Positions 10,461-22,800 of a stretch of DNA of 64,000 nt are shown here, piece after piece. Each line of letters begins with the position of its first letter. The stretch's first letter is position 1. The DNA is from Ooceraea biroi (lineage: Eukaryota; Arthropoda; Insecta; Hymenoptera; Formicidae). The stretch covers positions 16,856,278 through 16,920,277 of the forward strand of contig NC_039507.1 of assembly GCF_003672135.1 (NCBI RefSeq). Reading direction: 5' to 3'. Both the position numbers and the translations under genes were made by a program. Below the pieces are notes generated by a model. The model was given only the letters and a program-made list of their open reading frames with translations, ran no database searches and was not told the origin of the DNA.

Positions 10461-12403
10461 CAGGGTGGGGCAATAACTATTACCATCTTAAATATCTTCT
10501 AATTTATAAGGTTCGGAGGAAAATTTATGTAATCAAAATTATACGGTACGAAGGGGGCTAACATATGGCGATAATAATTTTTGTCCTGGTGGAGGCGCTT
10601 CGAAGATATCATGGCCACCTTAATTTTTTTTAATGGGTTCGGTATGTTTTTTTTCCATAATTTCATAGAGGAGCTTAAAACAAGTACGGAACTCATGACA
10701 CAAAATTATTGAACAAGATTAAATGTAAATGAAAACGATAAAAAATACATTTTTTTTAATGAAACTATGTTATTTTATTACGTGACGTTTTATCTCTTAT
10801 TTTATTATTAATGTTTATAAAAGGTGTTCGAAGTGATGGCCATTACTATCAATACAACACTGGATTCTTCTGATCACTGATTGGCTTGCTCTTCTAATAA
10901 CGTCGGGAGCTATTGACGCACAGGCTTCAATGATCCGTTGTCGCATGATTTGAGGTGTAGACCATGTCTTTTAGGGTTCCCCATAAAAAGAAATCCAGTG
11001 GTGTCAAGTCTGGTGAACGAGCTGGCCACTCTACAGGACCTCCACGTCCAATCCAGCGATTTGCAAATTTTTCATTAAGTTTATTTCTCGCAACTAATGA
11101 AAAATGAGCAGGGCATTCATCATGCTGGTACCACATTGTTCGTCGTGTGATTAAAGGCAGGTCTTCTAATAAATGAACCAAGTTATGCTCTAGAAAATTG
11201 GCGTAGCTGTTGCCATTTAGATGTCCGTCGATAAAATAAGGACCAATAATTTTGTTATCTATGATACCACACCATACATTCAAAGACCATTGTCTCTGGT
11301 GTTCAATCTGCCGCAGCCAATGAGGATTTTCCACTGCCCAGAAATGCATATTATGTAAATTAACATTCCCGTGATTAGTAAATGTTGCCTCATCAGTAAA
11401 TAACACTGTATCAAAAAATGAGTCATTGATTCGAATCTGTTGTTGAGCCCATTGGCAAAATTCAACACGATTTACAAAGTCCATTCCATGTAATGCTTGG
11501 TGAAGGCTGAGGTGATATGGATGGAATTTGTGACGATGCAAGATGCGGAGTACGCTCCTCCGATTAATACCAGATTCTCGTTCAATTTGTCGCGAACTAA
11601 TGTGCGGATTTTGAGCCACCATTGTGAGAACTCTAATTTCATTCCCTTCATTAGTTTTTCGCTTTTCACGCTCACTATTACGTGTATTTAAGCTACCGGT
11701 TTGTCTAAGTATATCACACACATTTTTAAATATTCGACGCGAAGGCTGAGTGCGATTAGGATATCGTTCAGCGTATAAATTTTGCGCTCTCACTGAATTT
11801 TTTTGACATTCTCCATAAATGAGGATCATGTTGACTTGTTCTTCAAATGAATACATCTTGCACGATTGACTTATCTATCGATACTACTTTTCATGTTTAT
11901 CTTATCCTGTGAACTTATTAAGATGGCCTTCAAAGGGTCTTTGTTTTCATTGAAATAAGTTTACGTCACTATTTATTTTCATCGATGTATCCGTTTGAAG
12001 AACAAGTTGATCCTCATTTATGAGGAATGTCAAAATCAAAACATTCCGACAAAACATACTAATAAAGCGTCATTTCGTACATCTTTTAAATGTAAATTTC
12101 ATTTAACATAAAAATGTATTGTTTATCGTTTTCATTTACATTTAATCTTGTTCAAAAATTTTGTGTCATAAGTTCCGTACTTGTTTTAAGCTCCTCTATG
12201 AAATTATGGAAAAACAACATACCGAACCCATTAAAAAAAATTAAGGTGGCCATGATATCTTCGAAGCGCCTCCACCAGGACAAAAATTATTATCGCCATA
12301 TGTTAGCCCCCTTCGTACCGTATAATTTTGATGACATAAATTTTCCTTTGGACCTTATAAATTCGAAGATATTTAAGGTGGTAATAGTTATTGCCCCACC
12401 CTG
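10461..12403 (-). mobile_element. Mariner/Tc1-type element with ~300-bp terminal inverted repeats
   Basis: The 1943-bp element starts CAGGGTGGGGCAATAACTAT and ends in the complement, with TA on both sides (10459-10460 and 12404-12405). The inverted arms extend about 296 bp (to about 10756 and from about 12108) with few mismatches. They are far longer than the roughly 30-bp TIRs of typical mariners. The minus strand carries one transposase frame. Inside the right part, at 11984-12040, a + strand segment repeats the transposase 5' end in opposite orientation, so the element has undergone an internal inverted duplication. It probably was autonomous; the present transposase is truncated by a frameshift. 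Confidence 0.92.
10815..11856 (-). pseudogene. Mariner/Tc1 superfamily (DDD) transposase, frameshifted near C-terminus
   Basis: The frame from ATG at 11856 to a stop at 10927 gives 309 residues. The N-terminus is helix-turn-helix DNA binding (FEEQVNMILIYGEC..., about residues 3-110, with ISSRQIERESGINRRSVLRI as the second HTH). The catalytic aspartates are D155 (LFTDEATF), D246 (WYQHDECPAHF) and D283 (WPARSPDLTPLDFFLWG). I count 36 residues between the second and third, rather than the 34 of classical mariners. After KDMVY the frame is lost. The expected C-terminus is still readable in another minus-strand frame as far as about 10815 (ending GHHFEHLL), so a single-base shift lies near 10950-10965. 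It was probably recently active. The enzyme cuts and pastes the element into TA sites. Confidence 0.9.
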
Positions 12404-13549
12404 TATACGTAAAATATTTCATATGACAACAAAAAGATTAAGTAATAGGTACTACTGAGGTATTAATGGACGAATTATAATATCATCGTAGCGTGCGGCG
12501 TTATCGTCACATAAAAAGATCGTTAAACCTGACTCGGCGTTACATGCTATAAAAAGCGTAGGGAACAGGATGTACGGTGTCGCAAGCAAAGGAATCACCG
12601 CGATCTTTCGGACGATCGACGCCTATTCGGGCGTGCAGCAAAAGGTGTCCGTATAGAACCGCCGAAACTTTTTCCTATACATCGCGTTTATTTTACGGCT
12701 TTTGCCATGGCGATGATAGCCTCTCCAAAACGGATTTATCGTCACACTTGAATTATTACATTCGAAATACTTCTTTATGGCTTTCCTATCTTGCTGACTT
12801 CCATATACCATATTGCAGTACTAGAATAGACTGCATGTGCTTCAAAAAAATTACTATAAAATATATCTAAAATTCTTTTTCTCATTTTACAAACAAACGT
12901 GTTATTTAAAATGCACGTATTATAATTACGAAATTTTACATAATTTGCTAAATGTTATCATTTCGAAAAATAATTTCGTGCCGCACAAAATAGGTCGCCG
13001 ACCGACACATATCCTCACACAAATTATGCGACAGGATGGAGTTGTAAAAGAGCTCGACATCTCTCATTAAGTGAACGGCAAATAATTTCGGGGTGTGCAA
13101 ACCGATACGGGTTTATCGATTAAACGTACCCCCATTCCGTAATCGGCGCGCGACTTATGGTTAATACTGCTCGTGGCTACCTCCGTTTTGCATAATTCGC
13201 AAAAGCGCCGACGCTTATTTTCAGCCGCTCGATTACACAGCGATCGTATCGTATCGTCGTGTAACGTGATCGTATCAGGACGATGTCGTGAACCGATATC
13301 AGTCGACGATGCACTGGAACTGCACGATTATCGTGCAGTGGATACTCCGGGCGTACGAAACTTGTCGTCAATATCCATTCCGTAAGGGGAAAATTTTTAA
13401 TTTTATAGCATTTGCCTGTACTCCTCGTCGAGAACACGTTTCCGCGCATTCCAGGTCCCGTTTAATCCCGCTTCTCTCAGTGCACTCCGCTTCTTGGAAT
13501 TTCGCTGAAATTGGCAAATTCAATCGACTGCGCCTGAAATTTCCTCCCT
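12404..13549. other. Intergenic DNA, no gene recognised
   Basis: The GC-richer part at 13170-13550 is open on both strands, as expected of CpG-rich non-coding DNA. No domain recognised. Confidence 0.4.
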
Positions 13550-14488
13550 TAGGGGAAACCGGTGTCAATTGTAACAGGTGTCAAATGTAACAGAGCTTAT
13601 TTTAGAGCCACCTTATATAAAAACACGAAGTAGCCTTCATTAAGTAATAAGAGACAACTTTTCGCATTACCGTCCCGAATGTGGTCATCGTAACGTTCTT
13701 GTTGTCCACGTTATCCCCAAATTTACGGAAATTGCGACCAAAAGTAAATATTCTCTCACAAATCTTTTTTGGTGCACAACTTAGGTTACTGTATTTATTC
13801 AAAATTCGATAACAGCCCATTATTATATGTTGCCTGAACTATCTTATTGTGTAGGTTAGATATTTTAGGTAAAGAAACATATAAGAAAATAACAGGATAA
13901 TTTCGGAAATGACATAGAGGTGTCGTTTGTAACATCCTGGGATGTTACAATTGACATCTATACATTTACTTCGTATGTTTTAATATACATTTTTTGGTAA
14001 TTATTTAGCTACCGGGTGAAAAGTGCTGAAACCAAGACCAAGAAAAACCGAAAGGGGAATAATCTGCCAAACATCTCAGCTGCACTGATAAAAATGTTTC
14101 TTTTATATGTATTAATTGTCTCTCTGATTAATATTTTTGTTCATGTTTCACTTGGTTTTTAGAATTTCGTTTTGTTTGGTTCTTATTGCTTTATCGTTCG
14201 TTTATTTCATTGTTCTCGTTTCATTATTTCAATGTTTACTCGATATTATTTATAATAAAAGTATTTGTTACAATTGACACCAGAGAGGTATCGATAGTAA
14301 CGCTCGTCGCACTATGATAAAAATGAAATATATTTCGAGACGATTCCCGATAGCTATATTATAAAAATCTGATAAGTAGCACCAAACTTGAAGGTTTGTT
14401 CCAAAAAAATGTGAAACAAAAATTGCGAACGGTTTACTGAAAAAAAATGTTATTGAATTTTTGTTACAATCGACACCGGTCTCCCCTA
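13550..14488. mobile_element. MITE with GGGGAAACCGGTGTC-type ends
   Basis: The left end TAGGGGAAACCGGTGTCAAT (from 13550) matches the complement of the right end GACACCGGTCTCCCCTA (to 14488) with a few mismatches, giving a TIR of about 25 bp. TA at both borders is compatible with a TA target duplication. The TIR-adjacent word GTGTCAA(T/A)TGTAACA recurs inside (about 13577, 13920, 13948 and 14270), partly as an inverted pair around 13920-13965 (TGTAACATCCTGGGATGTTACA). There is no transposase, so it is non-autonomous. Its superfamily is not assigned. Confidence 0.72.
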
Positions 14489-16836
14489 CTAGGAATTTCG
14501 CGCAAATCAATGCACTCTATGATACTCCATCGCGCGCGAAAATTATCACGAAATCATTGAGGACTCCGATTGCGTGACCGTTCTTCGGTCGAGCAACCTG
14601 CTTATTTTCCGATTTCGGCAGGCTAATTTTATTCCACTGTTACTTTTCCGTACCATGGAGGAGATTACGATTGACTTGGCTCCGTCGAAACCTGGCGTTA
14701 TATTTCAGGCAGACATAACAATGATAAAACCGTGCCGATTGCCGACAAACAACATCGTTACAGAGGTTTCACGTCGTCCCATGGTCAATTCCGTCACAAG
14801 TCCCTTGTCCATGAAAGCACGTGGTGAGCTCGGGGAAACGAGGGGATTGGCCCATTCGCTTCCCCTACGCAAGCTCGACCCGCGCAGCGTGCGTCTCTTC
14901 GTGAATCCACCTCGTGAACCCAGTCGACGTTTGGCAACGCGCCTCTCATCTCTGGGATTTCGACGATCCCTCCGATCTGGTGACACGAATCGCGAATCGT
15001 GCAAATAAATTATCATCACGGAAACCGAAGGAAAATCCGGCGCGTCGGATGTGCATCGTTCATTGCGACACGTTGTCATTGTTGATAAATAATCACGTGA
15101 AAAATTGAAGGAATTTATCGTATTCGATCGTGTTTGATTAGCCTTCCGATAATTCAATAATCCGATAATCGAATATAATTTGGAATCTCCAAACAGGGTG
15201 CAATTACCTGATTAAGGAAGAACTCTGTGCAAAAATCACTGACCGGTGAAGCGAAAAAAGAGATCATCATTTCGAAAAAGCTCCAATAATGCGATCATAC
15301 TGGGTGTCACACACATTTTGGGTATCATTGTTACGATGGTATTCCGCGGCGTAGCACCGTTGACCCCCTTTACATTGAAACTGGCCGTATGGCTATATTT
15401 TTATCGTGGCGATATTAGCAGTACGCATATTATGTTTGAGCCTCTCTGGATTCATGTTGGCAAAAATTCATGTTGAATCTGCTAAGTATAATAAAAATAA
15501 TTCGAGTATGATTCAAATAGAACAAATTAGAATTCAAATAGACGTAAATCATATTAAAATAATATTTCAATCTTCTATTGATTTAAAATTAAAATTAAAA
15601 TTAAGAATATAAAACAAACCTGAAAGTGAAAACTTATATATACAAATAATTTAAAAAAGAAGTTCCAAAAGATTTATCTTAGAAACGTTTACATCTATGC
15701 ACAAAGGAAAGAGGATATCAATTTTCTTACATGTGTCAAATTCTTAATTATTAAACTCAAACTTTTCATTATTAGACTTAAATATAATTAATTGTTTCTG
15801 TAATTACTTATCAGTATCCATGTTCTTTCATGCCACTGTCTCAATAATATTATAAAATATATTTTTTAATAATATAATAATATAATATTAATAATAATAA
15901 TAACGATAATAATAATAAACTTTTTTATATAGGGCAGAAGGCAACTCTATTTTCAAATTCAGCCCGGTTTAAAATCTGCTGTGTTTTAATCCAGTCAAAT
16001 AAAGGAAACGTCGGAATGGCATAATTTCGAAACCCGGAAAAAAGTAGTCCTGCAAAAAGTTTCTACCGCACGGTGGCACGGGAAATTTTCTCCAGCACGA
16101 GTCCGATATTAAATGCGAGACGTATGTGCGCGCATAAGTCGTTCGAAGCGTTGCGAAGTTACGGATCGTTTGCCCTCGCTCGAAATTACACAATCGCTGA
16201 ATTAGCAAGACCGTGTGCCGTAGCTGCACGCTAAAAGCGTGACACGCTTCGGGATCTCTCCCTCTCTCCTTTTCCTCCGTATCTATCTTTCTTATTTCTT
16301 TCTCGGTTACACCGGATTCGTATTTCCATCTCTCGCTCATCACTCCGTAACCCCATAACTCCCTTTGCAGGCTCTGTTTGCCTAGCTTTTAGCATAATGC
16401 ACTTACACGCGTATATAACCATCTAACATGCTACGAATAACGCCACGAATGACGATGAAATTCACGACTAAGAACATGCATTATCTCGCGGACTCCTGTC
16501 GACCCTTTTGATCCCTTTTGATTTTATCGCCTCTTACAATTTCCTATAACTATAATATTTGTTCCCTTTTTTGGTATTAAACATTCTGAAATGCAATACG
16601 AGTTAACTCAGATAAGATCAAAATTAATCCGCTAAACGAGGACGAAGTACAGACAATAGTAATCAGTATTTGTTAATATAATATTATTAGTATACTGGTA
16701 ACGGTGGTCTGTAAATCCGTGCTATGGCGAACGAATCGGCTCTCATGAGGATGAACATTGTGTCGATGTCGAAGAAGATAGCTGAAATCGCGTGTCATCA
16801 TCGGTGCCGAAGAGTGTATTCGTCCTAGATCGCGGA
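14489..16836. other. Region upstream of transporter gene
   Basis: A CpG-rich block at 14570-15160 and another at 16060-16400 are open on both strands without recognisable protein motifs. AT-rich DNA with an AAT/TAA simple repeat (about 15865-15920) lies between. The transporter promoter and any non-coding first exon should be here, but I cannot place them. Confidence 0.35.
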
Positions 16837-19800
16837 ATGAAGAACCGAGAGCGTAACGGAAGAGCTGTCGTACAAAGTCCCGCTTACGAGGATAGCGGGG
16901 TCGCGATTTCCGGCGAACTCGGCGAGCCTTCCTTCTCCGGGGAATGCGAGGGAATAGTGTCCCTTCAAGCACCCAAGGGGATCGAGGGGGACGCGAATCC
17001 CGATCCCAGGTTTGAATATAGACGTGCAAATTGCTGCAAACTGCTGAGTGATCGAAATAATCCCCCCTGTGAAAATAAATTTCCCAGTCTCTCAAGTAGA
17101 CCTTATCGCGTATTCTAGCTGAATCTATTGTTTGTATTGATCGATAAATCATTTTCTTATTGAGGTCAACATTATTTCAAAAATAACTGAAGAAAAATTT
17201 ATTTTCTTATTTAAATAGGATCTCTCAAAATAATATTTGTAAATTATAGATATTTTTGATACACTATAAATTTTCATGTAACTTCTACATTTCTGAAAAA
17301 AATATCAAACGCCCTTGTACAGTTTTCATAATGTAATCATAATTCGAACGTGAATGCCGTGTAACTATGCGGTCGTCGATTGGACGTTATTCCTGAATCT
17401 CATGTATGTCAGGTATGCCGCGCATTGCACCATAAAACAACATTATTACCCCGAAAACGGTTGGGGTTGGGTCATCGTCGTGACGGGTGTTATGGTGCAA
17501 ATTCTTGCCACGGGAATTCACGGGGCTGTCGGAGCGTGGCTGCTGCTCGATGGGACAAAGCGATATCGTCAGACTCTTCTTAACGTAGGTACGTCATGCA
17601 GTAAATGCACGAACATTATTAACAACAGTACCCATTTAATGCAACTTCACACGCGCGCAAAAAAATACAAGTCTTTTTTTAATAATTTACATGATATGCA
17701 AAAACATGAAATAAAAGCTGTTATATAAATAATAACAAATTTAATTAACTAAAAAAACTTATATTTTATTAACAAAATATATGATATATATTTTTACATA
17801 TAAAATCCTCGCATTAGAACTGTAATCGAAAATATTCCAACATTTTATCGTCAAGAGAAGAACGAAACATATTCTCGTTTCGTAAGGTCATATTCTCAAG
17901 TGATTTCCAATACTTCTAAGCAACAACGCCGGCGGCACTTTCGAGTTACCTCCTTACGAGTTCGTCTCGTTCGTTATTATTACTCGCAAAGGGTTACGCC
18001 ACGAACGGATTATTATCGTTCTCGTAAAAGCAAACCTGCCGGCTGCACTTTATCTTTAATGCTTTTTGCACGTTGCTACCTTCGAATCCTAACAAGTTTT
18101 ATGCAATCGATCGCGATTTGAAAAAGTCCTCTGACTTTGGTGATAAAAGCCGATCAGAATCCTTATATCCTGAGGGTTCGAAGGGCAAGTGAAAACGAAT
18201 AGGTTTCCTGGCGAAAATCCCGAATGTTTGACGAACGAAGAGTGGCCTAATTGATTTCTTCCATTTGTGTGTGACAACGAATACATTTGCTGACTTATTA
18301 GGCGCTTGGAATATTTGGTGTTTACTTTGCCAGAATGTTAAAAATAGAGAACATCCAATTAGCACTCTTTCTTTCCCTCTATCTTATATCTTTATTTGAC
18401 ATAATCAATCAATGATCAATTGAAATTTATTTCAACTTCTTTTATCTGTATAATATTAGGTCGATGCATTAGGTTTTGTTGGATCGCCTCAAAAGATGAT
18501 CCTTTTTTCGACATGATATTCGTGGTGAAAAGATGGAGAAAAATTGTAGAAAACGATGGAAAATACTTTGATTTATGCTGCATTGATTGTTTCATTTCAA
18601 TAAAGAAAACTTGCAAAATCAGCAAGAAGTTGTGCACCGACCTAATACATTAAGCTGTCTTGTATAAGAATATGAAACATTTTTATTCGAGCCATGTAAT
18701 CCGCAGAAATACCTTCGTACAGAGCGCATGGCTATACACAGAATCGAAAGATTCAGTACAAGCGATGGTATTCGCGCTAGTCGAACCGTCCCCCTCGTTT
18801 CTCGGGGAAACATGGCAAAAGGATTCTCGCGGATCGTGCTTCCTCGTTCTTTGCGAAGACACCATCGCCAAGTAAAACCCCGACCATCCCGCAAGTCGTT
18901 GACCCTGATGGCAGCCACGACGCTCTCGCTCTCGCCAATTCACTCTCACTGTCGTTCCACCCACTCTCATCAACGTAGACTGTCTAGGGGGTGAAAAGAG
19001 AGCTCACGCTGGTCTCACGATTCTCAATAAAGAATTCTGACCGAGAAAAGTATAGCGGACGGAAAAACGCGGGAAGTGGTGAAGCATTATGCGGCGGGCG
19101 TTCTCTTCGTACTTTAAAGTTGAACAAACTGTTTTATCCCGTATATCTTTCTCGCGGGTTCAGCACGTGCAACAGATGCATTATAAATTCGCTGTTATCA
19201 AATAAAAATGGAAAAGTAAAAAGCTTGAGATGTAAAAATAGTGTTAAGGATTTGAAGCGAGCACAAATTATCCATAATTATACAATCGTAAACTCATTTA
19301 TTAGAAAATGTGACTAAAAAATAGATTTCTATAAAACATACACAGTATAAATCAATTAATCACGCAGCAATCAATTAATTAATTTAGATGCCGAAATAAT
19401 GCCACCCCCTATTTTCACAGGGTTTCACAGCCATGTTAGCATCGAAGGGGCATTTTAATTTGATGGATTCCGAAGTAACTCTCTCCGCATACAAATCTCG
19501 CTGAAACTTTCACGTTCTTTCTCCCTCGCCAACGTCCTAAACGATAATAACAGGAACAGGCGGTGTACGTCCCAAGGCGAATCCGAACGTGTATATCCGT
19601 CCCCTTCGCGCAAAAAGGAATCCCGAGACAGTCCTCTGCGGAATCCCGCCCGTGCCCAAAAGGAGAAAGAACTAAGGACGACCCCGTGAAAGGTACCGGC
19701 CTTAAACGGCGCTCTCGCGGCGAATAAGTCACCAGCCGTCGTCGACGAACGACATTTAACGTCCGTCCGTCGTTCCATTCGTGGAGCTACAGTGAGATTA

Positions 19801-22800
19801 ATAACTGCTTTTTCGTGCGCGCGGTGCGACGCCCGTTTGTCTCTGGTAACTGCCGGATCGTTACTTGCTCCCGTAATAAAGCGCACTCGCCACGATCGAT
19901 GGCCACGCGTATCGATGCGAGCGGTGAGAATTAATTGAACGGCTCGGCTCTCCCCTCCCTCCGCGAGGCCGGGCTAATCGCGTCAGCTTAATAGCGCGGT
20001 GTCGCAATTAAAGCGGTCTTAAGCGCGATTGAGTGCTCGTTCGGTGCCTACTGATAGCCGTATTAATTGGCATCTTAGTCAGAGCGATAGATCGTGCACG
20101 ATAGAAAGTGCGCGCGGGATAGGTGCGTGATCGTGGGTCAAGAGCACTCCAGCATCGCCGGAATGATCCTTCAGCCATAGAGTCGAGGCTTACATCTACG
20201 TAGATTTTTTTCTTGCTTGCCTACATCCAGGAAAAGCTCGTGTCTTACCTAAGAGATTGCTTGTACTTGGTTTTTCTCAAATCTACTTAATTCTTCCTCA
20301 TTATTGAATCTGTGAATGCTGTGCAACAAGGAATGAGACATTTATAATGAAATTATAATCAAAAATTAAATCTTTTAAATCAACGATCGTTTAACATATT
20401 TTCTATTTGAAGGAAATAATTTATTTACGTGTGCGTAAACTGTCGTTTATGCGTGTGGACCAACGCCGTGCTCTGCAGCTAAGTAAGTAGATGCAAGAGG
20501 CGTCTATGGCTTTATCCCGGAGCTAGGCGTGATTTATCGACGAGATTTCGCGGATAGACGTGAATTAAATACGTCGTGGCAAGAATGAAGCAAAAAAGGG
20601 AAGAATGAGGCGAAAGGAGTTTCAGGCGTCGTATTCGTTGGCACGTCGATGCGCTCCTCTCAAATTCTCTTTGGATGCCGCGACCATCATAAATCATTCA
20701 AGGAGCAATGGATGACAACGCGTTAATCTTATTCGCTCTCACTGGCCGAGTATCTGGGGTACAGCAATCGGTTGCTTAGAAAATATAGCGGTACCGCAAG
20801 TTGCGTAAGGAAACGTCCCAAGTCGCTGGATACTTAATCCATTTGCGCAGGCCGGAAACGTGCTAAGTTGAGAGAGTCGCGGCGAAAGATATAGCGTGGG
20901 ATGTAAATGGGATTACAAGACAGAAGAAATATTATTCGGCGCGCGACATAACGTAAGAGAAAAAGTTTGTCCGCATATTCGGCACTTAAGAAGGACTTCT
21001 CTCTTAACTTTGAAATCCCGGATCTATCGGCATCGAGCCGCATAAATTTGCGCGTTACTTCCAAGTACTAATGATGAACGACGTTGAGAGAGCCACAGCG
21101 AGCCGATCGATGCGGGGAGAACAAACATTCACTTCGCTCGGCTTGCACCGCAGTTTATTCGCTGATCGTAAAGCATCAGTTACGAAGAAGATTCGTCGGA
21201 TTCTGTTGCCAGACGATACACACGTAGATCCGCCAAGCAGACTCGTTTTACTACCGGCGTATAGTATCGTATCCGGAAAGCCGCGAGAATAACGCGCCGT
21301 CGCGAACCGGGATCCCTCCATCATCCCTCGCCGGAGAGACGTCATCCCGCACACGACGATTGTCTATAGACGCGATACGATCGGACCACTCGACTTTAAA
21401 TAGACAATCAGGCGGGATGACGAAATGAAATAGAAGTAGTCGCGCGATGGACGCGGTGGAGGACAACATGCCCAGACGAGATGAGAAACGGGCGCCAGTC
21501 GAGGCATCCTGCTATCCTTGCTATCTGTGACGCGTGACGAAGATCGAAACCCCTTTGAAATTGCTATGCACGATCTGACGTTTATACGACGCGGCAGATT
21601 GCGAGCGATACGCAGGAGTCACATCTCCTTCGGGGCCGTCGATCGACGACGCGCCGCTGGCGTTTTCCAGCAAAAAGTTACAAGATCTCTCGCTACGACT
21701 ACCCGACTAGAAACGTTGTCAGGTTTACCTAATATGTTATAAGGACCTGACGTGGTTGGCGTAAGGTAATCCTGAATAAGGTATACCTAAGAATATCCTC
21801 ATCAGGTTCAAATATGTATGACCTTTTTAGGGTTAAAATAATAAGGAACATATTAGGACCTTCTTACGTTATGCCTGATATTTCAAAGTACAAATTTTGT
21901 TGAAGTTTACATTATTAGTACCTACTAAGGATCTTGTTCCTTCATCCTGATATTTTTTAAAATTTAGAGGTAAAGGTTTCCCACATCTGGTCCTACATCG
22001 GACCATACGTAGTTTATCATATTATAATGTACGTTATATACTTAATGTAGAAAGAATAGTAATTTCTACTTAATTTGCGAGTAGTAATTATTTTTATATC
22101 ATATACATTTCAATGTATTCGATTATGGAACAATAAGAGACAAAAATCAACACAAGTGTGTGTTTTCCGCCTCTGATTCACCAAGCGACCGATAGATGGT
22201 CAGGTCAGGCGTGACGTTCTCGCAAGAAACATTTGGTTAGCACCTTACAAATAACCATCTGGAAAACCGATCCAATACTCTTTTCTTCTCTTCTTTTGGA
22301 CTCTTACTTAGAACATATACTAGTAGTATACGTTCTAAGGACTCTTACACTCACCGAAAATATCAAGTTTTAGTAATTCTTTAGACGACTTGGTGCTGTC
22401 TGGGTAGTAAGGATTTAATAATTCAACCCGATATAAACCTGATGAGGATATCCAGATAAGGACCTAACTATTGTGCTGCGTTACATGACTGATCAGGTCC
22501 TGATGAATTTACCTTATCAGGACCTGATAATAAAATAAGGTCAACCTGATCAGGACCACTGGATAAATTTCTAGTCGGGTACTTTTCTATCGCGCAATTA
22601 TTTTCACATTGTGCGTGAACACGTGGATGTACGAAGGTGTATTCATATCATCACGAAATAATAATCTGTAATATTATATTAATTATATTGATTATCTGTA
22701 ATGTTATATTTATTAGACAATATTATTATTGACAACTATATCAGAAATGATTGTAATTTTGAGTGATTCATCACCTGCAAGTGCAATTTATTCGATGCTT

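Noticed and set aside
14574..15157. Overlapping 144- and 150-codon frames on both strands
   Set aside because: Mutual antisense openness in CpG-rich DNA; no recognisable motif, no flanking splice logic.
19436..19886. Minus-strand frames within MCT intron 2
   Set aside because: Arg/Ser-rich translations typical of CpG-rich non-coding DNA; no domain.
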